Assembly (NCBI GenBank): GCA_037903355.1 | Contig: JBAJFE010000014.1 | Location: forward strand, 7,564,001 to 7,628,000 | Reading direction: 5' to 3' | DNA: 64,000 bases | From: Trichuris trichiura | Lineage: Eukaryota > Nematoda > Enoplea > Trichinellida > Trichuridae | Shown: positions 34,965-47,289 of the stretch, in pieces | How positions within the stretch are numbered: the stretch's first letter is position 1 | Layout: each line of letters starts with the position of its first letter | Position numbers and translations under genes: made by a program | The notes under the pieces: generated by a model | The model's database searches: none | Told to the model about the DNA's origin: nothing | The model's input: the letters and a program-made list of their open reading frames with translations, nothing else

Positions 34965-35222
34965 TTTTGCTCATACCTAAGGCAAAACTTTTCAAAATTT
35001 CACAGGAATACTAAACATCGAACATTGGGACAATTAAGGACATTAAATAGTCTTCAACAAAGGGTACATCAAACTCAGACTCTACAGGATATTGCTCGAG
35101 AGCTGCTGACGGACAGTAAAAGTTTCCAATGGGCTGCCCTCACAATACCGACTTTAAACCACATACTCTTAAACCTTTCACTGCCTAAGTTATCACGGCG
35201 CACGTACTTGCTTTTATATTCA

Positions 35223-35258
35223 CCGCTGAAGACTGGTCACGAACAGACCTGAGAGCTA
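35223..35258 (+). repeat. decayed hammerhead-like element fragment
   Basis: CCGCTGAAGACTGGTC, loop ACGAACA, GACCT, then GAGAGCTA. It has the same layout as the ribozyme in 23836-24219, but the essential GAAA is GAGA and stem II has a mismatch. A dead fragment of the same family, outside any gene. Confidence 0.55.
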
Positions 35259-35874
35259 AGGGCAACAGTAAAAGTTGTCGTGCTTGTTTCGAAAGATAAT
35301 ACGTCTCTGGATGTTGCTAACGGTAATATTGCGGACATGAAACCGTTCCGCTGTCTTCCTTTGACTGTTGGTTTCGAGAAAGTGGATAAGATTCTTTCCG
35401 TTCGGCCACAGTGAAAACCGTAACCCGCTTGGTAGCTATTACAGCGTAAGCCGGAATATCTTTACTCGCGAAGACACGTGAAGGCCACTTCCCGTACGGG
35501 TACAGCAAATCGAATGAATAGAATTGAGCTCGACGCGAGCGAATACAAGTAGGCTCGATTCGTCATATTTCGCTCCATGGGAGAATGCTGCCGACGCCTA
35601 GGTGGGAGGTTACGGAATCGACGAAACGCGCAATCAGCGCCGGGAAGCATGAACAATGATTCGTCAAAGCGACGGAACCGGTTCTGTTACAAGGAATCTC
35701 TAATGCACGGCAATGAAAAATTTCGCTATGTTGAGTAATAGATAGCACGTTCAGGCACTGACGGTTAACAGCTGCTAGCGACTGACAAAGAGCAAACTGA
35801 AACGGTCAACTTACAGAGAACAAACTAGCACTGCCTCCATATGCCACGTCACGGCTAAAGCGGTGAACTTCCCA

Positions 35875-35996
35875 CTTACGGAGGTGGTCAACGTATAGAA
35901 GCTGTCTTTACGTGCGGACAAATCAACTGGTCAAAATTCGGTCAACTTATGGAGGTGGTCGACATATAGGGGTGGTCAACATAGGCGGTTCAACTG
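35875..35996. repeat. GGTCAAC subrepeats ending in a transposon-like terminus
   Basis: Imperfect tandem units: CGGAGGTGGTCAACGTATAG, then TGGAGGTGGTCGACATATAG, then GGTGGTCAACATAGG. They finish with GGCGGTTCAACTG next to TA. The reverse complement, CAGTTGAACCGCC, looks like the start of a Tc1/pogo-type terminal repeat. No matching left end was found, so this may be a solo terminus. Confidence 0.4.
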
Positions 35997-37245
35997 TACG
36001 ATGTACAGACAACGTAACCAGCAGGAACGTGAGGCTTTCCGTTGTTTCACCCGCATCAAAGGTGCCGTACTGTACATTCCGGGGCGCAGTTCGATAAAAC
36101 CCTGACAATGGGCATTCGAAAAGGAGTAGAAAGATATCTATTCTTCAATCGAAAAATAGTAGGACTGCCTCGAGTGCCAAAAAAGTACTGGAATACCAAA
36201 ACTGCAGATTACTCTTTTTTAACCATAGAGTACAATGGCAGCGCCAAAAGAACAACCGACTCACGCAGCGGCAAGGTAACTGAGGTGGAATCAGTGATAC
36301 AACGTTGTCTCAGACAGTTCGCCGCGGCAGAACGGTGGCTGCATACTTGCAGAGACGCGGAATTCTGCGCACAGGCGGCTGTGTACGATACCGCCTGACA
36401 GCTGCCCGCAAAGGAAGCAAACAGAAAATGCAAAATGCGAGAAATTTCGTTAGCCAACCTTCAGTGTATCGCTGATAATATTAATGCCTACGTGTTGAAC
36501 GTGCTTTTTTTAACTTTTCCGCTCTGGCACCTCCTTCCCCCCAGATGTCGGAAGAGGTGTTCATTCAAAGGCGTTCCGACGTCGGTTTCAAAGTGCCAAT
36601 TGGACAGCTCAAAGGGCCGATTCGACTGACCATGAGTGCCTTTGACTTCACGGCATATTGGCTTCCCAGCGTCGGTTGACAATCGACTGACAAAGATCAA
36701 ATGTCTATAATTCGCCCCAAACTTTGAACTTGCAGCACCCTCTAAAAACCTCCTAGCGAAACCCCGGAGCGCCACTTGAGAATTACTGTCGTTGGATGAA
36801 GACAACATGAACTGGAGCTCTAGAATGAATTATGACATCAAACTAACGAAATCCTAACTACAATATCAAGTAACAGCTACTGTCCATTGCGGCGTATCGT
36901 AACACCCCCTCGTTCGCGTAAAGGATGGTGACGATTAGCACAGCTACGGCGGCTCCGACTGCTCAATTCTAGCTCAAATTTGATTAGTCATTTTCCTCTC
37001 AACGCTAATCTTCCATTCAATTGAAACTGTCTTGCCTCAACTTAAACGAGAAAACAGATTAGCTGCCGATTAGCGCGTGTTCTACATCACTGCGTAGGCT
37101 ATGAGAAGTGAATCGTATTCAATAGGTTTATTGGACGTCTATTACAACTGTTGCATACAAATTACAGATGAATAGGCTGTAGAAAAGGATAAACATGGTG
37201 CATGAAACGGAGAACAGTAATCGCAGAGGAGACAAAACGGTTGTG

Positions 37246-38491
37246 CTAAGTCTGGTCTTCGTCACTGTTTGGAAGTACAACGTCTTCTGTGCCGTACAAG
37301 CAGGTGGAGATAGAGCACTTTTGAAAAGACTTCATGTTAACAGTTTCCGTCTTTACTTTACTGCAAGCCTTTGTTACAAACTGGCACAGCAAATTAAGTA
37401 ACGAGGCTGGCAATCGTCCGCCGGCGGCAGCATAGCTCTTCTGCCCATTACCCATCCATTCTTTCCACTCTTTTCGCAGGTACTCTTTAAATGGTCTTTT
37501 AATGCAGACGCCCAGCAGCTGCAGAACTTATGTAACCTTACCAGGAATTACAGCTGTTTCTATTTGACATTTCTTTAAACGTGATTTTATTCCTTCAGCT
37601 ACATAACGGCTGAATGAGTCCCATACCAAAGCTTCTGCCGTTATCGTGCCCAGGTCTTTTTCTCCAGATGTTATCAATCCGCAATCACACACCTTGTTCA
37701 TCCATCCAGCCGTTCTCAGGAAACTGAACAAAGGCGCTAGAAGGGAAATACTCTTTTGGCTTCCTTTTCCTTTTAAATATGACCATAGGTATCAGTTTCA
37801 TTCCATTAGCTAGGCAAGATAACGCCACCGTAAAATCAGTGCTTTTCACTAGTATAAACTTTGTGCCTTCACTGTCCACGGTTCTATTTCCAATGATATC
37901 GAAAAATATTGGCGTCTCATCCATTTTCCTCAATGCGAACTCATTTTCTCTTGTCAGATTACTGACATGCTTGGAAATACGATTTCGCGAGATAGAGTAG
38001 AGTTTCGTTTCTTCTGTGAAACACAGCTTCGACTCTCCATATTTGGAGATCGCACGCTGCGCTTTAAAAAAGATACATGTAAACTTTCCGCAGGAAGTCA
38101 CGCAGCTTATTCTCCAAGTCCACAGGCATTTTACATGCAACTTTCGTCTTTTGCGTCACGACCAGATCCTTCCTTTTCATGAAACGGCTGCAGTGGGCCC
38201 AGTTTATCGTTTATACTCTCATGTCTGTCCTTGTGATAATACAGCGCCTCTGTGGCTGTTGACGTACCCATTCTGCCAAATTGTTCTCCAATTCCGGCCA
38301 ACAGGCAATGCCTGAGCGCCTTGCACAATTTTCTTCGGCATCCACTTCAGCGCCTTTTCCTGGTTCCCCAATCTATCACTATTTTCAGGGTAACGCCGTA
38401 CTTCCTGGCCGCCTGTGAATTGTTGCTTTCTTTTGCATGCTATGTTGATGACTTCCAACTTGAATTTGGCTGTGTAGCTTCTCCTTGCCAT
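37246..38491 (-). pseudogene. pogo-like transposase, left arm of palindrome
   Basis: Start MARRSYTAKFKLEVINIA (HTH domain; ATG at 38491-38489). The DDE part is in the frame covering 38140-37685 (KMDETPIFFDIIGNRTVD, VALSCLANGMKLIPMVIF), and a C-terminal part ends at TAG 37248-37246. At least three frame changes separate these, so it is not functional. The domain layout is typical of pogo-superfamily proteins. Confidence 0.85.
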
Positions 38492-39550
38492 AGATCGCAC
38501 GTGGAACGAATTAAGGAAAGCTGAAAAATTCCTTCGGCAAGGAAACGTATTCTTCGTTAGTAACACGGCTTCTTCAGTTGCTACTAAGAGCGCGATACAG
38601 ACTGACATGCGGGCACAAATTTCGACGAAGCATGAAGAAAAGAGCTGTGTTCAAAGTGTCCCAGTACATCGCTGTTACAGACGAACCAACAAAGCACAGT
38701 GGCCCGAAGGAACAACTTCATCCAATTTCAAATGCCAAAGCTTAGGTAGCCCCGCCTTCTACTTTACACAAACACAAAGCGAATGCAGGTGCGAACTGTT
38801 CAGCGTTTCGGCGAAAGAACGATTCACTTCGTCCCCATTGGTTATTATCGGCTAACTTGTCACGCTAAGCTTTCCATATGATGCAGAAAGGAATGCAAAA
38901 TTATTGTTCTTCAAGTTCGATGATAACACTCCGTGACCTCCGTTGCCGGCAACTGTAAGCTCAATTAAGGACAGCCGCACGCTCAATCGGAGGATGCACC
39001 TGCAGCTGTATGCGGAATGGTTATTGAAGTTCGACGGTAACGCTGCGTGACATCCATCGATGATAACCGTAAGTTCAGTTCTAAGAGAGCGCGCAGTTCT
39101 CATTGAATGAGCTTACAGTCGTCGTCGATAGAGGTCAAGCAGCGTTATCATCGAACTTCAAAAGCTACGATTTTCCTTCCCTTCCTGCATCAGATAGACT
39201 AACTCGGGGATGAAGTGAATCGCTTTTTCGCTGAAACGCTGAACAGTTTGCGTCTGCATTTGCTTCGTGTCTGTGAAAAGCAGAAGGCGGTGCTAACTAA
39301 GCTTTAGCATTTAAAATGGGATGAAGTTGATCCTTCCGACAACTGTGCTTTGTTGGTTCGTCTGCAACAGCGATGTATTGGGACAGTTTGAACACAGCTC
39401 TTTTCTTCCTGCTTCGTCGAAATTTGTGCCCGCATGTCAGTCTGTATCGCGCTCTTAGTAGCAACTGAAGAAACCGTGTAACTAACGAAGAATACATTTC
39501 CTTACCGAAGAAATTTTTCAGCTTTCCTTCGTGCATTCCGCGTGCGATTT

Positions 39551-40843
39551 ATGGCAAGGAGAAGCTATGAAACGAGATTCAAGTTGGAAGTCGTCAAGAT
39601 GGCAAGCAAAAGAAACCAACAATTCACGGGCGGCGAGGAAGTATCGCATTGCCCCGAAAATGGTGATGGGTTGGAGGAAACAGGAAGAGGCGCTGAAGAA
39701 CAAGCCGAAGAAAAACGTGCAAGTTGCTAAGGCATTGCCTATTGGGCGGAATTGGAGAACGATTTGACAGAATGGGTACGTCAACAGCGACAGTGGGGCC
39801 GTGTTATCACAAGGACAGACATGAGAGATCAAGCGATGAAGTGGGACCACTTCAACCCGCATCTACGCTATGGCTTTACCGCAATGACTGGATGGTGCAA
39901 CCGTTTCATGAAAAGGAAGGACCTGGTCGTGAGACAAAAGACGAAAGTTGCATGTAAAATGCCTGTGGACTTGGAGAATAAGCTGCGTGACTTCCTGCGG
40001 AAAGTTTACATGTATCTTTTTCAAAGCGCAGCGTGCGATCGCCAAATATGGAGAAGTCGAAGCTGTGTTTCACAGAAGAAACGAAACTCTACTCTATCTC
40101 GCGAAATCGTATTTCCAAGCATGTCAGTAATCCGACAAGAGCAAATGAGTTCGCATTGAGGAAAATGGATGAGACGCCAATATTTTTCGATATCATTGGA
40201 AATAGAACCGTGGACAGTGAAGGCACAAAGTTTATACTAGTGAAAAGCACTGATTTTACGGTGGTGTTATCTTGCCTAGCTAATGGAATGAAACTGATAC
40301 CTATGGTCATATTTAAAAGGAAAAGGAAGCCAAAAGAGGATTTCCCTTCTAGCGCCTTTGTTCAGTTTTATGAGAACGGCTGGATGGATGAACAAGGTGT
40401 AGGATTGCGGATTGATAACATCTGGAGAAAAAGACCTGGGCACGATAACGGCAGAAGCTTTGGTATGGGACTCATTCAGCAGTTATGTAGCTGAAGGAAT
40501 AAAATCACGTTTAAAGAAATGTCAAATAGAAACAGCTGTAATTCCTGGTAGGGTTACATAAGTTCTGCAGCTGCTGGGCGTCTGCATTAAAAGGCCATTT
40601 AAAGAGTACCTGCGAAAAGAGTGGAAAGAATGGATGGGTAATGGGCAGAAGAGCTATGCTGCCGCCGGCGGACGATTGCCAGCCTCGTTACTTAATTTGC
40701 TGTGCCAGTTTGTAATAAAGGCTTGCAGTAAAGTAAAGACGGAAACTGTTATTATGAAGCCTTTTCAAAAGTGCTGCATTTCCACCCGCTTGGACGACAC
40801 AGAAGACGATGTACTGCCAAACAGTGAGGAAGACCATACTTAA
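39551..40843 (+). pseudogene. pogo-like transposase, right arm of palindrome
   Basis: ATG at 39551 (MARRSYETRFKLEVVKMASK). The frame then changes near 39620 and again before FTAMTGWCNRFMKRKDLVV. The DDE segment is in 40033-40494 and the tail in 40634-40843, which ends SEEDHT-stop. It has fewer changes than the left-arm copy but is still frameshifted. Together with the left arm it lets a reader infer the parental protein order HTH, CENP-B-like, DDE. Confidence 0.85.
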
Positions 40844-41205
40844 CATAACCATTTTGTCGCTGTAATTAATGTTTTCCGCTTCAAGGACCATGTTTATCCT
40901 TTTCCACAGTCTATTCATCTGTAATTTGTATGCAACAGTTGTAATAGACGTCCGATAAACCTATTGAATACGATACACTTCTCGAAGCTTACGCAGTGCT
41001 TTAGAACACGGGCTAATCGGCAGCTGATCAGTTTTCGCGTTGAATTTGAGGCAAGACAGTTTCAGTTGAATGGAACATTAGCATTGAGAGGAAAATGACT
41101 AATCAAATTTGAGCTAGAATTGAGCAGTCAGTGCCGCCGTAACTGAGCCAATCAGCACCACCTATTACGTGAAAAGAGGGTGCCTTTCTATGCCGTAATA
41201 CATGG

Positions 41206-44200
41206 TAATTTCGAAAGAATTTCATGCAAAGAAACCGAATGCATGCCAAGCGTCGCAGCAAGCTTACTGCTAAAAGAAAGAGATAAATATTAGGCCGGAT
41301 CATATAAAATAGGAAGGAGCATGCCGTTTCCCATTTCTGCCTTACCTTGACTACGCGTCATCTTTATTGATCAAAGTAGGAACCACTGGGATGAATACAA
41401 CTTTACCAAAGTTTTAGAAAAGCATAAATATCTTTCCGGAACAGCATGTTGCCGCGACAGTACAAGAGCTGCGGAAAGGAATTCTGATCGCATTATTCTT
41501 GTTCCGCACAGGCTGAACTTTTCATTGCACCGCACGGTGGATGCAACCTGCCGATCACTTCAATCTATACGAAATACTGCAGTGCGGTTCAGCTCTTTCG
41601 CGAGCGGCATATTTGTGTCTGGGCAGTTAGCACTATTCTATTGCGCGTCAGTCAGCATTTATTGTGTGCAAACAAAGTAGCGATACAGACCATTGTTAAC
41701 TGTTACCGGCTGCAAAAATTCTATTTGTGCACGTGGTCGACCATGAACGCTTCAACTCTGAAAATCGGACAACTGCTTAGAAAAGCACGGACAGCATGCA
41801 GAAGAATCTCTCTTCCAAATAGGTACAGTCCGCGGTGTATCGTGAAGGAAATCTGGGACCGAGCGTTCTCGCATAAGATTAGCTGCATTTTTGAGAGCAT
41901 AATAGATTATGCGAAGACTTCACGTCCCTTTACAATTCGCCTATCCAGGTTATTGTTCAATGGTGCACATAGAAATCATCAAAGTCTAGCTTCACGATGA
42001 AACGCAAGGCCAAATTTCCGTGATCTTTTGCCCTAGTAGAAAATAGCCCACCTTCACCAATCAAGTTTTCGGAAACGGTGTATTCCATCGCCGCTTTAAT
42101 ATTTAAACAACGTAGAGAATCTCGCTAAATTGATGTAAACGCAACAGTTTCGCAAACATTACGCTTGCTGCTGTAACAGCAGAAAGGTGAAAGACAAGTG
42201 AATGCGTCCATATGTGCACCTATGATGAATGCCATTGGATTGAATATCAGCATACACGTCAGCAAGGAATAATGTATGACTACATTTTAAAAACGTCGCA
42301 AGAAAGAGTTTCCCACCGATAAACGGGTAGTGCTGAAGTGCGCCTGTAGAAAAGAAGACTGCGTCGATAACAAAAAAATACTTGAAGTTGCACTGCTCTA
42401 AAGAAACTTAAGAGCCTGCGGCGTCATATAATGTAAACCTTTAATCTTTCCTGTAATCAGAAAAAATCAGGCATAGATTTCACGAATATGGACGCTTCGC
42501 CAACCCTGTTTACCTGTAAGGTACTATACGGCGGCGATGAAACGTCTCGCACGACAGACCTCATGTTTTCGCATACAAAAAATTCGTTTGATTCGCACTG
42601 ATCGTAATAATGAAAGAAGGAAAAAGCATAGGTCTTCTTTCCTACGGCCCCCAAACATACAGTAACCGCAGAAGTAAACAATCGAAAGTAGATACATTAG
42701 GCCTTCAACAAACAAGGAATAACTTCACAGGTCATGGATGTGATCAGATCTATCGAAATACAGTTGGCAGAGCAATTTTTAGAATCATGCAACCATGGAG
42801 CCATTAGACTGCGAACAGTGACGCAAGGATGGTGCACTTTTCGCATTTGAGCGCATGCACTGCTAAAATAAGATACGATAATCTGGCCTATTACCCTACA
42901 TTAAAACTGTCTTCCAATGATCATACCAGCGTTCTAAGTCAACCAAACTCGATTATTCTGTCATTACGCGCTGATGTAAAGCAAAACCTTTTCGAATGAA
43001 AACATGGCAAGAAGAAAAACCAAACCTACACAAAACACTTAAAGTTAAAACGAAACCAATAAACTACCACAAAAGCAGAGTATTCTTTTCACAGAAAAGT
43101 ACTACAGATAAAAGCCGACCCTTTCAAATCTTTCTCAACCTTGCAGTATCATGTGAATGGCTCCTGCTATCAAAAAGACACTATTTTGCAGCGTTTACTT
43201 CAATGTCTGCCGAACTGCGAACGTAAACTGATTTCTCAGATGTTACATTCACTGTGCGCTTATCAAACGCGTAGGCTTCCAATCGAAAACGAAAGGCTTT
43301 ATAGCGGCGTTTTAAAATTTCATCTGTTTATTTGTTACATAAACGAGCTGTTCATTTATACGTACACATAAGTGACCTCCTCGAAGGTTTAAACAAACGG
43401 TTTGTACGTTTTCCATAACGAATAAGCATGAAACATGTACGCCTAAAAAACTACTAGTTTGCACCCCTACAAAACTAACAGCTAAAATGAACTCTTCGCA
43501 AAGTAGTAATTGTAGTAAGCGGAAGAATAATAACATGAGTGCAGCTGAAAAGCCGTTATGCCCTAAAGAGAGAGGGTGGCGATACATTACTAGTTCATCA
43601 TACAACATACACCTTTCCAAGCGGCAAATGATACATTTACAATTTGAACCGATTATCAAAAGAATCCATTTTTTTTTTGATATTCACATATACAAGCACT
43701 ACTCAATTACATGAAGTCTTTTTAACCTGCAACCCAAACTGTTGCAGATTTCGGCTTTGGCCACATTTTGGATACGGATGATGCTCAGATGAAGTTACCT
43801 TTAATGAAAACTTTCTGTCTCTTCAATTGACGAGACGGTGATGTAACATAGAGACTACAACAGAACCAATCAACCGATTAAACTTGACAAACGCTGTTGC
43901 ATACTTTTACAAGAGAGTTGTTGAAACAAAATGTCGAACCAGGCACTGATTGTATTATCGTCGCATTGCGAAGCCCTGCAAACTTACAATTTGCATTCTG
44001 AAAATTACAGTCCTTACGAAAAAGAAATAAAACGGCAGACTATTACCAACATTTGTGAACGAGGAAGTCAGCAACACAGGGAGCGCGCTATTTTAAGGAA
44101 ACCATTCTGGATAAGAGTACAAACAAGGTTCGGATTAAATGCGAACAAATAACAGTATGCTTTTAAACACAGTCAAGTCTGAAAGTTAAAACAACACTAC

Positions 44201-47147
44201 GACACATTTTCATGTTTGAATTGTTTGTTCGTGCGGAGTTCGTCCCGTTGGAAAGCACAAAATATTTTTAGTGGAAGGTTCTAGCTTTCGGGCCGCGCGT
44301 GACCGCCAGAGACCGCCTGTAGCACTGAAGCGCCGGATGATGAACTTATATTTTTAGTGACTCACGTCATCGGAAAGACAACACGCTATTAAGGGTCATA
44401 ACAAGTCATGCACTATTCAACGTCGCGATGGCAATAAACGCGGCTTCCACGCTACTCACCCAAACAAACACCAACTGCTTAAGCGCAACCAACTTAGTGA
44501 AAAGCGTACTGCATCTTACCGTCCTAGGTTTGTTAGGTCGCCCGAAACCTGTAAGACCGAAACTAATGACTGGATGCTAAAGGACTCGAAACGCTCCGGT
44601 AAATGACCTGCAGGTTCATTTTATTTGGTCGATAAGATCATCATTCACACACAGCGATTACCAGGAACAATTTTGAGGATTCAGTTTCACGAAGCCAGCA
44701 GCAGGCAGCCTAACGCTAATCAGTTTGCTTTTTTAGGCTCAAGCTGCTCTCTCGTTGACACTTAGTAACGCCAAAACTTCTACAGCGTAGATTATAAAAT
44801 GTTATAATGTTCCTGCTAGTTGAGAAAGTGTCATGAAAATTACGTCACTGATGCATTTGTAGTCTTCCAGAAAGAAGCATAGGTTGTTCGCCATTTCGTA
44901 AGTATAGGAGGAATGTCGATCACCTTATGTCGCGTTTATGCCGTTTAAAACAGGTTAATCTTGGGTAAAGCTGGGATACTTACTTTACTGGTTATATAAC
45001 ACTCATATTTCAGTGGTCATGTTCGTTTCGAGAAACTGATGAAAGAAATTGCCATAGAGGAAACCGGTATTTCATTTCACTAAAAGAAAATAAAATGGTT
45101 CGATAACTTAGACGACGGGCCTAGATCTTCCTTTCGTACAGCTGCGTTTCCGTTCTAAACGAAACCCATTCAAATTCATCTTCCCTTCAGACTTCATGTC
45201 AAGAAACACTTTAATCAGAATTATGGATTATTGGAACCTGTTCTCATTTCTTACTGTGATTCAGAAAGAGATTCGCCAAACCTGTGATTTATTTGGTTGC
45301 ATTTATTTTTTTATAACTGTTGAACCTTCGTGTTTCGCCAAGTCGAATGAAAATTCGTAGGTAAAGTTCTTTTTTAATTCAGGCATAAAAGTGGCATTTT
45401 ATGTGTTCGCATTGCTATCTGTCTGTTATACGCGCGTCATTAAGTAGTGCAGTGGAATACTGTTCAAGTGTTAAGAAGATTGCGACTCATTGAGAAGTCG
45501 AAAGATTTAAGACTGTTTTAATAGGACAATTACAAGTATAGCAATGAGGGCTTTGTCCGTTTTACCAACGTTCTGTTACATTATAGACTGCCTTCAGAAA
45601 GAATTCATCTTTTTCTTAATTTTGTCCATTTAACGCGCATGCAAGAATGGAAGTCGTAAGAAGTAACGGCATTTCGGGGAACACTCAGAAGTAGCGTAGT
45701 TGCGTTTTCCTAAGCACATTTGCATTTATTACTTCATCCTAACTATGTTTTGATTAGCTGTGCATTTACCGGTTTTGAATTTTGTTTTCTTTAAGTCCTG
45801 AGCCCTACTCTTCGTGGAGTTGGACAAAGCTGGGTAGCTAGTACGGTTTGACCAGGCCTCGTTGACGCAATGTGCAATACTTCTTTCCTTTGACATACCA
45901 AGTGTTCGTCAATTTCAACTTTACTTTGTCGCTTTCACCGCTGCGTGACATGGGGATTTCTTGCTTTTCTGTACATCATGCAAAGGAATGTTTGAAAGGC
46001 ACCACTTACTCGGAATCGCTTTGCAATTGGAGATTGCATTAAACGTTGTCACATAAGCAAAAGGTGTTTATGGATACTATTCATTTTTCTTTCGGTCGTT
46101 TCTAAATTTCGTTAAGGTGGAATGGCAAATGAACTCCTTGCAAAAGTTTGACCAAGGTTTCCGGCTTTCTGAACGATTAAAGAATTAACTGTATGCCCTT
46201 ACAGGTTAATACATTTTTGCAAATAAATGATAACTATGTCATCTGTTAATCCCTTCAGTTAGAAAATACGCTTAGTCAAATAAGGTAAAATAAAATGGAT
46301 TGTCTCTCATAAGGGAAAAAGGTCATTCGAAGCAGTGTTTGTAGATGTTGAATTTGCTATACTAATACGCGCATGACATGCACGTCGTTAAAAGTCGCAG
46401 ACATGTATTTTACGTAAAATGTTCGGACATGTGTAATGAGGGAGTTACACTCAACAAGGGTGATGGTGACTCACGGTGTGATAGTGACTCTATCACACCG
46501 CGAGCACAGCGTCATTCTAATGTGAGCGCTGTAGCAGGCTTGGTATGCCTTTTACAGCATACTTTCGTGCGTGACATCACCTGTCGAGATTATTCTGGTT
46601 GTCAAATTTATCCATTTACAGGCATGCTTTGAATAATACTTCTGAAGTGGTCGTTTAGTGCACTGCGACCGAGTTTATTGGTCTGCTTTCCGAACAACTT
46701 AGGTAAAACAAAGCTTTCTATGTTTAATATCTAGTTTAGCGGGTGAGCCAAATAAACTGACTGTATTTATGATTCCGTCGTGTAGTTAGCTTAGTTTGCT
46801 GCAGGCAGTACCATTGACACAGTTGACATGTTTTTCTCGCTGTTTTCTCAAAGCACTGATTGGTAATATTTTACCTCTTCCCAAGCCACCGCAGTTACGC
46901 CTGTTTGTTTCGTTTAAACTCTAACTTGGCAGTACTAAGTATGTAGTGATGGCTGTCTGGAAATAGCTGATACAATCCTGAAAGAGCTACGGCTATTATC
47001 ACTCGCTTTAACTTAGATTATAGAAGAATTTAAGTGCTTTCGGCAAAATGACTGGATAAAAGCATGGCGCATCTGTTCTTGTTTAGAATAAGCTAACACT
47101 CAGTAAGCGGGAAGTTTCTGCGACTATACTATGACCATCAAGGAACC
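41206..47147. other. gene-free stretch upstream of the RhoGAP gene
   Basis: No conserved exon, RNA gene or terminal-repeat element recognised. The one clear structure is an 11-bp perfect hairpin at 46474-46500. The 3' part presumably includes the promoter of the RhoGAP gene. Confidence 0.4.
46474..46500. repeat. perfect 11-bp stem-loop
   Basis: CGGTGTGATAG, five-base loop TGACT, CTATCACACCG. No T-run follows and there is no neighbouring gene end, so no function is assigned. Confidence 0.5.
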
Positions 47148-47285
47148 ATGACTGCGTCATTTTTTAGGAATGTCGGTCTGTTCCTGAAAAACTCCGGCTT
47201 TACCAACGCCGCTTTCGTGCTGACGGGTGCTAGTCTCAGTAAACTTGTTACCATTTTCAAGCCGTGCACACGAAAGTGCTTTTAA
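47148..47285 (+). CDS. possible upstream ORF, 45 codons
   Basis: ATG at 47148 runs to TAA at 47283-47285, four bases before the main ATG at 47290 and in a different frame. The product begins MTASFFRNVGLFLKNSGF and has a hydrophobic middle (NAAFVLTGASLSKLV). If it is on the RhoGAP mRNA it would be a regulatory uORF. It also contains TTTTTTAG, which could be a splice acceptor at 47168, in which case the ATG would be intronic. I recognise no homologue. Confidence 0.25.
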   Translation: MTASFFRNVGLFLKNSGFTNAAFVLTGASLSKLVTIFKPCTRKCF

Positions 47286-47289
47286 CCGC

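Larger units (their letters stand above)
34965..36883. other. SBDS upstream region, no gene recognised
   Basis: Contains the SBDS promoter side, a decayed hammerhead-like relic (35223-35258), a tract of GGTGGTCAAC-like subrepeats (about 35875-35996) and a probable hAT right end (TTGAGAATTACTG, ending about 36787). No conserved exon was found on either strand. Confidence 0.4.
36884..41205. mobile_element. 4.3-kb head-to-head palindrome of a pogo-like transposon
   Basis: Two arms of about 2.1 kb are inverted copies with scattered mismatches and indels. Outer ends are CCATTGCGGCGTATCG (left) and CATAGAAAGGCA-side end ...TGCCGTAATACATGG (right), with TA after 41205. Each arm holds a broken transposase gene with its 5' end towards the centre. 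Near the centre (38911-39162) three units of about 55 bp share AAGTTCGA(T/C)G(A/G)TAAC, two direct and one inverted. The outer ends match those of the single copy at 4617 and of two MITEs. Confidence 0.8.
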
